Shown here: positions 36,938 to 46,001 of the stretch, in pieces
How positions within the stretch are numbered: position 1 is the stretch's first letter
How the letters are laid out: each line of letters starts with the position of its first letter
DNA from: an uncultured Eisenbergiella sp.
GTDB lineage: Bacteria; Bacillota; Clostridia; Lachnospirales; Lachnospiraceae
Assembly: GCA_947630215.1 (NCBI GenBank)
Contig: CANRGX010000001.1
Span: forward strand, 62,001-126,000
Length of the DNA: 64,000 bases
Direction of reading: 5' to 3'
Made by a program: the position numbers and the translations under genes
The notes under the pieces: model-generated
Seen by the model: the letters and a program-made list of their open reading frames with translations, nothing else
Told to the model about the DNA's origin: nothing
The model's database searches: none

Positions 36938-38839
36938 GTGGAAAATCAGATGATACAGAAGTTTTTGACAGGAATAGATGCACCATGGTTTTTGCAGTGT
37001 GCGGTTTGCACGGCGGTGGGAGTGTGTGTGTATTTCCTATTAAAGTTGATATTCCGAACGGAAAAAGGGCGCAGGCGGCTTTGCGGTTATCCGGATCTGA
37101 GCCTTTTATTTACCGCGGTCATTGGTTTTTGTCAGCTGGAAATAGCAAACCATAATGTTTTTCCACGGACAATGCCCCTTTTGAATATTGGAATCAATAT
37201 TCTGACCTTGTTTGCTTTTTTGGAGATAATTTATATATTATGCAATCGTGCATGGCTGGCGATCATTGTCGGGGAGGTGATTACCGCTGTATTGGGAGTT
37301 GCCAATTACTATACGCTGTATTTTCGCGGGACGCCGGTTACAGCACAGGATATCCCTTCCATCCGGACTGCGCTCAATGTTTCTTCGGATTTGAAGTTTA
37401 CGCTGCAGATTGTAGCTTCGTTTCTTTTGCTGGTAACGGTATGCAGTATCATGTATGCCTGGTTTTTGCGGCGTTGTGAAACAGTGCACAAAAGGAATTA
37501 TAAAGGAAAGGCAGTTCGTGCTGCGATCAGCCTGACCTTTTTGTGGTTTATTTATGCAAGCAGCTGTTCGCCTAAGCCGGCGAATACTTCTGCCTGGATC
37601 TGGAGAGATCAGTATTGGAAATACGGTTATACAGCCTGCAGTATAGAGTCGGTTCAGCGAGCATTGCACATCATAGAAAAGCCGGAAGGTTATACGACAG
37701 AATCAGCGCTGGAAAAGATGGAGAGTTATGAAAAAACATTAACTCCGTCGTATGACTTCCAAAAACCGGATATCATTCTGATTCTGAATGAAACGTTGTT
37801 TGATTTTTCGCTGATCCATGATTTTGAAACGAATGAGCCCGTCATGCCTTATATGGACTCTCTGAAAAATGTGATTCGGGGGTATGTATCCGTGCCCACA
37901 ATCGGTGGGGGGACAAATCGTTCTGAATACGAGCTGCTGACCAGTAATTCTTTATCTCTCATGAAGGATATTTTGCCGTTTTGGTCGCTTGATCTGAAGG
38001 ATGCAAACAGTATTTCCTCCGTTTTGCAGCAACAGGGCTATTATACGATGGCATTTCACCAGGGAATACGTGGAAATTATAATCGGGATAAAAAATATCC
38101 GGAGATGGGATTTGATGATGTCTGGTTTGAGGATGATATGGAATCGTATGAATTGGTGCACGGAAATATCAGTGATAAAAGCGGGTATGAGTTTTTGATC
38201 GAAAAGTATGAGCAGAGAGATAAAAACAAACCGTTTTTTGCGTACAATCTCACGATACAGAATCATATCTCCTACCGAACCAATATTGATATTACGGTTT
38301 ATCCTGTTTCCGGTTTTGAAGGGATGGAAGAACAGGCCTCCATTTATCTTTCCTGCTTAAGGGAATCCGATAATGCGTTTCGGTTTTTGACCGAATACTT
38401 CAGCCAGGTGGAGAATCCGGTCATCATTTGTATGGTGGGAGATCACGGACCGGATTATGCGGCGACCGTTGCAAAGAAAGCCGGATTGGATAAGAAGGTA
38501 CAAAAGTATGGAGAAAAATGTACGCCCCTTATTATTTGGTCAAATTACGGACTGAAAGACGAAAATTGGGGAATTACTTCCATGCCCTATGTGGTTCCCA
38601 GACTGTTAAGAACGGCAGGAGTAGAGGAATCCCCTTATTACCGGTACATGTGTGAACTGTCGGAAGAAATCCCCATTCTGACAGCGTACGATTCCTATTG
38701 TGATAGAAACGGTGTGGACTATAGATATTCAGATATAACGGAATTTAGCCAACAGATTCTTGATTATTGGTATTTTGAATATTATAATGTGCATGAAAAA
38801 GAAAAAAAGAGCAATACTTTTTTTCAGATTGGGAGATAG
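36938..38839 (+). CDS. LtaS-type sulfatase-fold (phosphoglycerol) transferase
   Basis: N-terminal TM helices; PDIILILNETLFDF, VSVPTIGGGTNRSEYELLTSNSLSLM, IICMVGDHGPDY. Confidence 0.85.
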   Translation: MENQMIQKFLTGIDAPWFLQCAVCTAVGVCVYFLLKLIFRTEKGRRRLCGYPDLSLLFTAVIGFCQLEIANHNVFPRTMPLLNIGINILTLFAFLEIIYILCNRAWLAIIVGEVITAVLGVANYYTLYFRGTPVTAQDIPSIRTALNVSSDLKFTLQIVASFLLLVTVCSIMYAWFLRRCETVHKRNYKGKAVRAAISLTFLWFIYASSCSPKPANTSAWIWRDQYWKYGYTACSIESVQRALHIIEKPEGYTTESALEKMESYEKTLTPSYDFQKPDIILILNETLFDFSLIHDFETNEPVMPYMDSLKNVIRGYVSVPTIGGGTNRSEYELLTSNSLSLMKDILPFWSLDLKDANSISSVLQQQGYYTMAFHQGIRGNYNRDKKYPEMGFDDVWFEDDMESYELVHGNISDKSGYEFLIEKYEQRDKNKPFFAYNLTIQNHISYRTNIDITVYPVSGFEGMEEQASIYLSCLRESDNAFRFLTEYFSQVENPVIICMVGDHGPDYAATVAKKAGLDKKVQKYGEKCTPLIIWSNYGLKDENWGITSMPYVVPRLLRTAGVEESPYYRYMCELSEEIPILTAYDSYCDRNGVDYRYSDITEFSQQILDYWYFEYYNVHEKEKKSNTFFQIGR

Positions 38840-38842
38840 GGT

Positions 38843-40609
38843 ATGTTTAGAAAATTGAATTATATTTTCAGTAAACGCGACAGATTCCGAATGATTCTGC
38901 TGATGTTTTTGATGATTATCGGCAGCTTCCTGGAATTATTAGGGGTGGCGGTTTTTCAGCCTTTTGTGAATGTTATCATGAATCCTGGATCTATTGCGGA
39001 AACCCCTTGGCTTTCCATGTTGGACAGGCTGTTTGTTTGCAAAACCACAGAAGGGTTTTTGACGGTGCTTGCGGTTTGCATTATATTTATTTACGTGATC
39101 AAAAACATCTATCTCTGGCTGGAGCAGAATTACATTCTGGTCTTTACTTATGGTGTACAGCAGAGACTGTCTACCAGATTATTGACAACATATCTGAATG
39201 AACCATATACGTTTCATCTGAATCATAATCTTGCGGTGCTGCAGCGTAGTATGCAGGAGGATACCGGGTTGTTTACGCAGGTACTCATGCATACGCTGCA
39301 GCTGGTTTCTGAGGTAGTGGTCTGCATTGTCCTCGGGGTTTTCCTGTTGAATGTCAGCCAGTCGATCACGGGAGTGATCGTGGTATTGCTGGTAGTTTGT
39401 ATTGTGATCTTCACAGTGATCAATAAAAATTTTTCAAAGAATATGGGAAAGGAATCCCAATATTATAAAGGGAAGCTTTATCAATGGGTGAATCAGTCCT
39501 TGGGAGGAGTAAAAGAAGTTAAAGTTTTAAATAGAGAAGATTTTTTCGTTTCCTCCTATCAAAACAATTATAAATATTATATCAGAGGCGTGCGGCTGAA
39601 TCGTTTGTTATCCATTACCCCCAAATATATGGTGGAGGCGATCTGCATGACAGGGCTTTTGATCGCAATTATTCTGAAGTTAAATTTTGGAAGGAAGGAA
39701 ATTACAGAATTTATTCCACAATTGGCTACCTTTGCCGTCGCAGCGTTTCGGCTTCTGCCGTCTGTCGGCCGAATTAATGAGCATGTGACCAATATACTCT
39801 ATGCGGCGCCTTCTGTGGATTTGATCTATGATGATCTGAAGGGAATTGAAGATTATCGGGAGGAGCAGGGAGAAGAAGAAGGATGCACATGGAAATTTGA
39901 GAAAGCGATCACGGCAAAACACATTACCTACGCATATCCTGATACAGAAAGAAATGTCCTGCAGGATGCATCCTGTATTATCCCTAAGGGAAAAACGGTG
40001 GCATTTATTGGAAGCTCCGGAGCAGGAAAGACAACGATGGCTGATATCATTCTAGGTCTGCTTACGCCGCAGAGAGGTAAAATCATGGTGGATGATATCG
40101 ACGTATTTCGGAATTTGACGCTGTGGCATCATAAAATCGGATACATTCCCCAAGTAATCTATCTTTCGGATGATACTATACGAAATAATGTGGCCTTCGG
40201 CATAAAAGAGGAGGAGATTGACGAGCATGCGGTCATGACAGCTTTACAAAAGGCGCAGATGCTGGAATTTGTGGACAGTCTTCCCAAAGGGCTGGAAACC
40301 GTGGTGGGCGACAGAGGTGTGCGGCTGTCCGGCGGCCAAAGGCAGAGGATCGGGATTGCAAGGGCATTATATCACGATCCGGAAATTCTTGTTCTGGATG
40401 AAGCGACATCCGCTCTGGATAACGAGACAGAGACTGCAGTCATGGAATCCATTGAACATTTGCAGGGAAGCAAAACAATGATTATTATAGCGCACCGCCT
40501 GACGACCATTCGGAATGCGGATATCATTTATGAAGTTGCGGATCAGAAAATTACCGAGCGATCCAAAGAATATGTATTTGCAGATGAAAAGGAGACTGCA
40601 GAGAAATGA
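38843..40609 (+). CDS. ABC transporter, fused TMD-NBD, PglK-like flippase (second copy)
   Basis: IGSSGAGKTT, RLSGGQRQRIGIARALYHDPEILVLDEATSALD, FAVAAFRLLPSVGRIN. Confidence 0.88.
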   Translation: MFRKLNYIFSKRDRFRMILLMFLMIIGSFLELLGVAVFQPFVNVIMNPGSIAETPWLSMLDRLFVCKTTEGFLTVLAVCIIFIYVIKNIYLWLEQNYILVFTYGVQQRLSTRLLTTYLNEPYTFHLNHNLAVLQRSMQEDTGLFTQVLMHTLQLVSEVVVCIVLGVFLLNVSQSITGVIVVLLVVCIVIFTVINKNFSKNMGKESQYYKGKLYQWVNQSLGGVKEVKVLNREDFFVSSYQNNYKYYIRGVRLNRLLSITPKYMVEAICMTGLLIAIILKLNFGRKEITEFIPQLATFAVAAFRLLPSVGRINEHVTNILYAAPSVDLIYDDLKGIEDYREEQGEEEGCTWKFEKAITAKHITYAYPDTERNVLQDASCIIPKGKTVAFIGSSGAGKTTMADIILGLLTPQRGKIMVDDIDVFRNLTLWHHKIGYIPQVIYLSDDTIRNNVAFGIKEEEIDEHAVMTALQKAQMLEFVDSLPKGLETVVGDRGVRLSGGQRQRIGIARALYHDPEILVLDEATSALDNETETAVMESIEHLQGSKTMIIIAHRLTTIRNADIIYEVADQKITERSKEYVFADEKETAEK

Positions 40610-41535
40610 TCGTCATCAGATATCGCGGCGGCCTGGGGAATCAGATGTTTCAATATGCGTTTGGCCTTGCGGTGCAGCGTCACTATGCGGGTGCAGAGGT
40701 TCTTGCTGATCTGACACACTATCGTTTGAACAGGGAACATAACGGCTTTGAACTGGAGGATGTTTTTAAAATTCATGTTCCGGAGGCTGATACGCGTCAA
40801 ATTCGCCGGCTTTCTCCGTATTATGTGCCATCATCCTTCTTTGACAGACTGCCGGAAGGAATGCGTAGTCTGATTGCCGGACATTTACAATATCGCATTT
40901 TGGAAAAGAAGAAAACCGGGGAAACGGCCGGATATTATAAACAGGGATATCACAGTGCATATGAACCGGCCGTGTTTTCACTGGACAGCGGACAGGACTG
41001 GTATTTAGACGGCCTGTGGCAGGATTTTCGGTATATTGACGGATGCCGGCAGCGTGTGAAAGAGGCTTTTTCCTTTCACAACACGGATAAATATACGCCG
41101 CAGGATCGGAAAACCCTTGAAAAAATAAAAAATGGAAATTCTGTAGGCATACATGTACGCAGAGGAGACTTTGTTCACAGTAAATTTGATATTTGTTCGG
41201 AAACGTATTATCGGGAAGCCATACGGCTTCTCATGAAAAAAACAGAAAATCTTACTTTTTACTTTTTTTCGGATGATCCGGAATATGTCAGGAATGTATT
41301 TGCCGATATTCCAAATAAAGAGATTATTGGACACGGATCGGCGAATGCGGCACTTGACATGGAAATGTTGTCTGCGTGCAGACATGCGGTCATTTCCAAC
41401 AGCACTTTTGCGCTTTGGAGCGTCTGGCTGGGCGAAAACGCGGAAACGGTCATTGCGCCTCGTTACTCTATTATCAATCATGGGATTTCCTATATTTTGC
41501 ATGTGCCGGAAAGCTGGATACAATTGAGTGTGTGA
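40606..41535 (+). CDS. GT11 alpha-1,2-fucosyltransferase-like
   Basis: YRGGLGNQMFQYAFGLAVQ, HVRRGDFVHSKF, NSTFALWSVWLG; ATGA overlap. Confidence 0.9.
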   Translation: MIVIRYRGGLGNQMFQYAFGLAVQRHYAGAEVLADLTHYRLNREHNGFELEDVFKIHVPEADTRQIRRLSPYYVPSSFFDRLPEGMRSLIAGHLQYRILEKKKTGETAGYYKQGYHSAYEPAVFSLDSGQDWYLDGLWQDFRYIDGCRQRVKEAFSFHNTDKYTPQDRKTLEKIKNGNSVGIHVRRGDFVHSKFDICSETYYREAIRLLMKKTENLTFYFFSDDPEYVRNVFADIPNKEIIGHGSANAALDMEMLSACRHAVISNSTFALWSVWLGENAETVIAPRYSIINHGISYILHVPESWIQLSV

Positions 41536-41554
41536 CAGGTGGAGGAACGGGTGA

Positions 41555-43867
41555 ATGCGGAAATATAAAACAGAATTTATAGCGACAGCAATTTTTTTGG
41601 TTTTGGGAGTTATAAGCATTTGTATATGCAGAAGACATTTTGATGTCAGGATTTTCAATCAGGATGAAATGTATGTTTCTGAGAATTGGACAGATGCTGT
41701 TGACGGGAAAGGGATTATATCGGATAAGCTGCAGGGAAATACCGGGAACGGAATCGTGGAGAGTCCCGCAATGTTTCTGGAAAAGGGGAGCTATGTCTTT
41801 AGTATCGGTTACGAGACAGATTCAGGGAATAACACCATACAGGTGGTATCAGATACGACGCTGGATGATGAGGGGAATATCGGTGTAATATATGCAGAGG
41901 AACTCCTGGATCCTGAACAAAAGCGGATAACGATACAGGTACAGTTTGAACAGGATGTTACCAATCTTTATATCCGAATACAGGCGGCGGACAGAAAGCT
42001 GAAGATTAAGGAAATTGCATATCGTAATTGTAAGAAATATATTGATTCTTTTGCTTTTTGGATTTTATATAGTTTGCTTGCTATTTATTTATATGGGGCG
42101 TGGAATATTCAGAAAAGAGCGGGGAACAGGATTTTTGATATCAGTGTTTTTGTTATTTCCATGGGATTTATAGCAACATTACCGTTTATGAATGATTTCC
42201 TGATTTGGGGTCACGATTTGGATTTTCACCTTGCAAGAATAGAAGGAATGGCAAAAGGACTCCGATATGGACAGTTCCCGATTCGTATTAATCCGGTACA
42301 GAATGCCGGATATGGCTACGCCTCACCGGTTATGTATCCATCGCTGTTTCTGTATTTTCCTGCTTTTCTGAGATTGTGCGGGATTTCCCTGATGAATTGC
42401 TATAAAGTGATGATATTTGCCGTAAATTTGATGACGGCGGTTTGTTCATATCTTTGTTTTAAAAAAGTCTGGGGGGATAGATATGCAGGTGTTGCAGGAT
42501 GCGCCTTATACATGATGGGAACATATCGAATTGTTAATTTGTATGTTCGCGCCAATTTAGGAGAATCACTTGCGATGGCGTTCCTGCCTCTGATTTTTTG
42601 GGGAATATATGAGGTGCTGTTTCGTGATTATAAAAAATGGCCGGTTGTTGTTATTGGTTTTTCATTGGTGTTGCAGAGTCATGTCCTTTCAACAGCGATC
42701 TGCTGTCTGATCGTGTTGGCCGTTTTTTTGGCAGGATTCTTCTTTATGGATAACCGGCTCAAAAGAATCGGGGCTATTTGTTTGTCAGGGGGACTCGTTG
42801 GATTGTGTAATTTGTGGTTCCTGTTCCCCATGCTGGATTATATGAAAGAAGGTTTTCTGGCACTTGATTCCGAGATATATATACCGGATCGCACCGTTTA
42901 TTTTTCACAGGTATTTATGAATTTTTTTGAGGAGTGTTTTGGCCCTTCTCTGCCCCTGGGAAGCACAAAGGGAGAGATGCCGCTTTCTGTAGGATTAAGT
43001 TCCTTGATTGGAGGAATTTTTTTCATTTGCATGCTGATTCAATACCGGGATAAGATAAGGAAGGACAAACTATTGAAAGAAGTGAGGCAGATAGGCTTAT
43101 GTTCTTTGGGAATGGCAGTCTCTGCCCTTGCATTAAGCAGTTGGATACTCCCTTGGGATATTCTGCGTTCCTGCGAGGGACTGATGAAGGGATTGTATAC
43201 CATACAGTTTATGTGGAGATTTTTGGGACCGGCGCTTTTCTTTTTCTGCTGTGTTTCCGTTTCCGGAGTTAAAATATGGTTACAGATAAATTCGGAACAA
43301 AAGCAGTTGTTTGTGATTACATTTTTTTTGATTGCTGTGATTTTGGGATGGCCTATTCTTGACGCTATTTCAAATGCGGCGACCTACCCGGGGAGGGAAT
43401 ATGCAGCAGGCAGTAATTATACGGATAGGCTTTATTATTATGAAAAAGGCGATATCGGATATGGAGAAGTAAGGGGAAATATTGTTTCTTTTAATGATGC
43501 GGGGAAAGCAGTTTGTAAAAATATGGTAAAAGAAGGAAGCGGCCTGACGGCAGATATTTTAGTGGATGACGGTGCGGATGAGACATATATTGAGCTGCCA
43601 TTTTATTATTATCCCGGTTACAGAGTGTTGTTGAACGGAGAAGAACTGCAGATCGGGAGAGGAGAAAAAGGTGTTCTCAGGGCGTATCTGCCATTATTAA
43701 TTCCCGGGAAGGAATATCATCTCGCGGCATATTTTGCAGAACCTGTAAACTGGATAGCTGCCGATATTATATCCGTGCTTACTTTGTTTTGTTGTTTATT
43801 AGTTATGTGCCTGCAAAAAAGGAAAAGAGATTTATGGATAGGGAAAAGCTTAATTTGCCGGAAGTGA
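41555..43867 (+). CDS. YfhO-like polytopic membrane protein (paralog of 34602-36899)
   Basis: GHDLDFHLARIEGMAKGLRYGQFPIRINPVQNAGYGYASPVMYPSLFLYFPAFLRL; N-terminal DEGNIGVIYAEELLD module. Confidence 0.75.
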   Translation: MRKYKTEFIATAIFLVLGVISICICRRHFDVRIFNQDEMYVSENWTDAVDGKGIISDKLQGNTGNGIVESPAMFLEKGSYVFSIGYETDSGNNTIQVVSDTTLDDEGNIGVIYAEELLDPEQKRITIQVQFEQDVTNLYIRIQAADRKLKIKEIAYRNCKKYIDSFAFWILYSLLAIYLYGAWNIQKRAGNRIFDISVFVISMGFIATLPFMNDFLIWGHDLDFHLARIEGMAKGLRYGQFPIRINPVQNAGYGYASPVMYPSLFLYFPAFLRLCGISLMNCYKVMIFAVNLMTAVCSYLCFKKVWGDRYAGVAGCALYMMGTYRIVNLYVRANLGESLAMAFLPLIFWGIYEVLFRDYKKWPVVVIGFSLVLQSHVLSTAICCLIVLAVFLAGFFFMDNRLKRIGAICLSGGLVGLCNLWFLFPMLDYMKEGFLALDSEIYIPDRTVYFSQVFMNFFEECFGPSLPLGSTKGEMPLSVGLSSLIGGIFFICMLIQYRDKIRKDKLLKEVRQIGLCSLGMAVSALALSSWILPWDILRSCEGLMKGLYTIQFMWRFLGPALFFFCCVSVSGVKIWLQINSEQKQLFVITFFLIAVILGWPILDAISNAATYPGREYAAGSNYTDRLYYYEKGDIGYGEVRGNIVSFNDAGKAVCKNMVKEGSGLTADILVDDGADETYIELPFYYYPGYRVLLNGEELQIGRGEKGVLRAYLPLLIPGKEYHLAAYFAEPVNWIAADIISVLTLFCCLLVMCLQKRKRDLWIGKSLICRK

Positions 43868-44559
43868 CGCTTGTTGCGATTAGCAGCGTACATTTATATG
43901 AAACTGTCAGGGCCCTGTGCTATAGCATGAGGGGAATTGCGTTTGGGAAAACACTGCTCTTTTCTCATAAAAAGCCGTGGTACCTTCCGCCGTCTATACA
44001 GTTTATCAAAACAGAACAATTCCGAAGTGTGGATGATTATAGTTATTTTTGTGTCTATTGTCTGGCGGACTATGTTGACACAGAGTATGCTCTAATCGTG
44101 CATCATGATGGTTTTGTGGTAAATCCTTCAGCCTGGAGGAACAGTTTCCTCCAATATGATTATATCGGTTCTCCGTGGCCGCTTCCAAAGGATGAGGTTC
44201 GTTACCGGGATGCAGAAGGAAATATTGTAAGGGTGGGGAATGGCGTTTCCCTGCGCAGCAGGAGACTGTTGGAGTTCCCGAAACAAAATGACCTGCCCTG
44301 GGAAAAAACGGAATCGGGAGATTATAACGAAGATTGTTTTTTGTGTTGCAAACATAGACTGCGGATGGAGGAAAAAGGGATACGTTTCGCACCGTTGGAA
44401 GAAGCGGTATTTTTTGGACGAGAACATACTATACCGGAAAATGATGGAGTAGAGCCATTTTTGTTCCATCAATGGCGTGGAAAGAATAAAAAATACCCGC
44501 GCTTTATCAATGTACCGGAGAGGCTTATTCAAAAGATAAGACGTGGGTGGAAGCGATGA
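43834..44559 (+). CDS. DUF5672 family putative glycosyltransferase (second copy)
   Basis: LPEVTLVAISSVHLYETVRALCYSMRGIAFGKTLLFSHKKPWYLPPSIQFIKTE; internal ATG at 43834. Confidence 0.85.
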   Translation: MDREKLNLPEVTLVAISSVHLYETVRALCYSMRGIAFGKTLLFSHKKPWYLPPSIQFIKTEQFRSVDDYSYFCVYCLADYVDTEYALIVHHDGFVVNPSAWRNSFLQYDYIGSPWPLPKDEVRYRDAEGNIVRVGNGVSLRSRRLLEFPKQNDLPWEKTESGDYNEDCFLCCKHRLRMEEKGIRFAPLEEAVFFGREHTIPENDGVEPFLFHQWRGKNKKYPRFINVPERLIQKIRRGWKR

Positions 44560-46001
44560 AGGGGAGAAAAACTATTGATAGGATATACAGACTTTTGCCG
44601 GATAGGGACCTGATCTTTTGGATTATTTGGCTGTTGTCTTTTTTGGGAATTTTGTTGCTGGAGGGAGAACCCGGATATGTAATAGGAGGAGATACAGAAG
44701 CATATTATTTGAATTTTCATCATCATATAGGTGTTGCACCGGGGTATCCGCTGTTTCTCCACATTTTACACGGTATCTTTGGAGAGCGTCTGTATCTTTC
44801 TGCCGCAGCATTGCTGCAGATTTTGATATTATCGGCGGCGATAGTTTATCTGGTTCATACGATATGGGATATCTTTCATTTGTGTATTTGGGAGATAATT
44901 GTAATTTGGCTCGCCTCTTTGCTGCCTTTTATCATACTGCTTCCCGAAGATCCAATTGGACATACCTTAATGACAGAATCGCTCAGTTATCCCATTTTTT
45001 ATTTCTTTATGGCATTTATGCTGCGGGGGGTGACCGGTGGTCAAAACAGATATTTTGTATATGGCCTTCTTGCGGCGGCGATCATGGAATGGGTACGCCC
45101 CCAGATGCTGTTTACATTTGCTGTTCTGGGAATTGCCTTTTTTTATGTGCAGCTAAAGAATCGGATTCAGAGGAAAAAAAGGGAGAAGCTGAAGGATTCC
45201 TGGTATTTTAGAACTATTGCCGCTTTTTTTTGTATTGTTTTGACGATGCAGGCAGTTTCCGGGCTTACAAGGATTTATGAAAAAGTATTTTTTGATGCGC
45301 CTGCACTGGATTATTCCGATCAGACGCTGGTGCAGCGACTGTTGTATGTTGCCCAGGAAGAAGATGCAGTGTTGTTTGAAGACGAACTATGCCGGGAGAT
45401 ATTTGAAGGCACATGGGAAATCATACAGAAAAATCGCACCTCGCAGGAATTTTACAAAAAAAGCTGGACGGAATGGAGTGAAATATTTAAAGCGTTTGGC
45501 GCCAACAGTCGAATATTGGGAGATGTGATACGGGAAAAACTGGAGGAAAAAGAGACCCTTGCGGAGGATGCTGTGGGCCAGGAGATTCAGGTGTCACAAA
45601 TTTCACATGAAATGACGGTTGTATTACTGAAAGCCCATTGGAAAGAGCATCTTGTACTGACCCTGCAGTTGCTTCCAAAGAGTTTTATCAGTACCGTTTT
45701 CTTTCATAAAGAAAAAATTTATGCTCTCATATTGGCGGCGACAGGAGCGGTATATTTCTTCGGCCTGGTTGCAGGAATCTATGTGTTTGGTAAATGCAAT
45801 GGAAAGGCGGCGGCAGAGTGGATGATGCTGGTAATGGGAACTTCCGTGCTCAATGCGCTGGCCTGTGATTTGGTGTTGGCCGGGTTGCAGCGTTATATGG
45901 CCTATACGCTGGGAATGACCTGGACCGGTGTATTTCTGCTGGCCAGAGGGTTGTATATATCAGAAAGAACTGTATTGGGAAAGGAGACGCGGCACAAATG
46001 A
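44547..46001 (+). CDS. Polytopic membrane protein, GT-C-like
   Basis: Multiple TM helices; GGDTEAYYLNFHHHIGVAPGYPLFLHIL acidic first-loop motif. Confidence 0.6.
   Translation: MEAMKGRKTIDRIYRLLPDRDLIFWIIWLLSFLGILLLEGEPGYVIGGDTEAYYLNFHHHIGVAPGYPLFLHILHGIFGERLYLSAAALLQILILSAAIVYLVHTIWDIFHLCIWEIIVIWLASLLPFIILLPEDPIGHTLMTESLSYPIFYFFMAFMLRGVTGGQNRYFVYGLLAAAIMEWVRPQMLFTFAVLGIAFFYVQLKNRIQRKKREKLKDSWYFRTIAAFFCIVLTMQAVSGLTRIYEKVFFDAPALDYSDQTLVQRLLYVAQEEDAVLFEDELCREIFEGTWEIIQKNRTSQEFYKKSWTEWSEIFKAFGANSRILGDVIREKLEEKETLAEDAVGQEIQVSQISHEMTVVLLKAHWKEHLVLTLQLLPKSFISTVFFHKEKIYALILAATGAVYFFGLVAGIYVFGKCNGKAAAEWMMLVMGTSVLNALACDLVLAGLQRYMAYTLGMTWTGVFLLARGLYISERTVLGKETRHK

Larger units (their letters stand above)
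34600..46000. other. Low-GC island within a higher-GC cluster
   Basis: Spot counts: 35461-35520 21/60 G+C, 42061-42120 19/60, versus 4261-4320 38/60. Confidence 0.75.
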
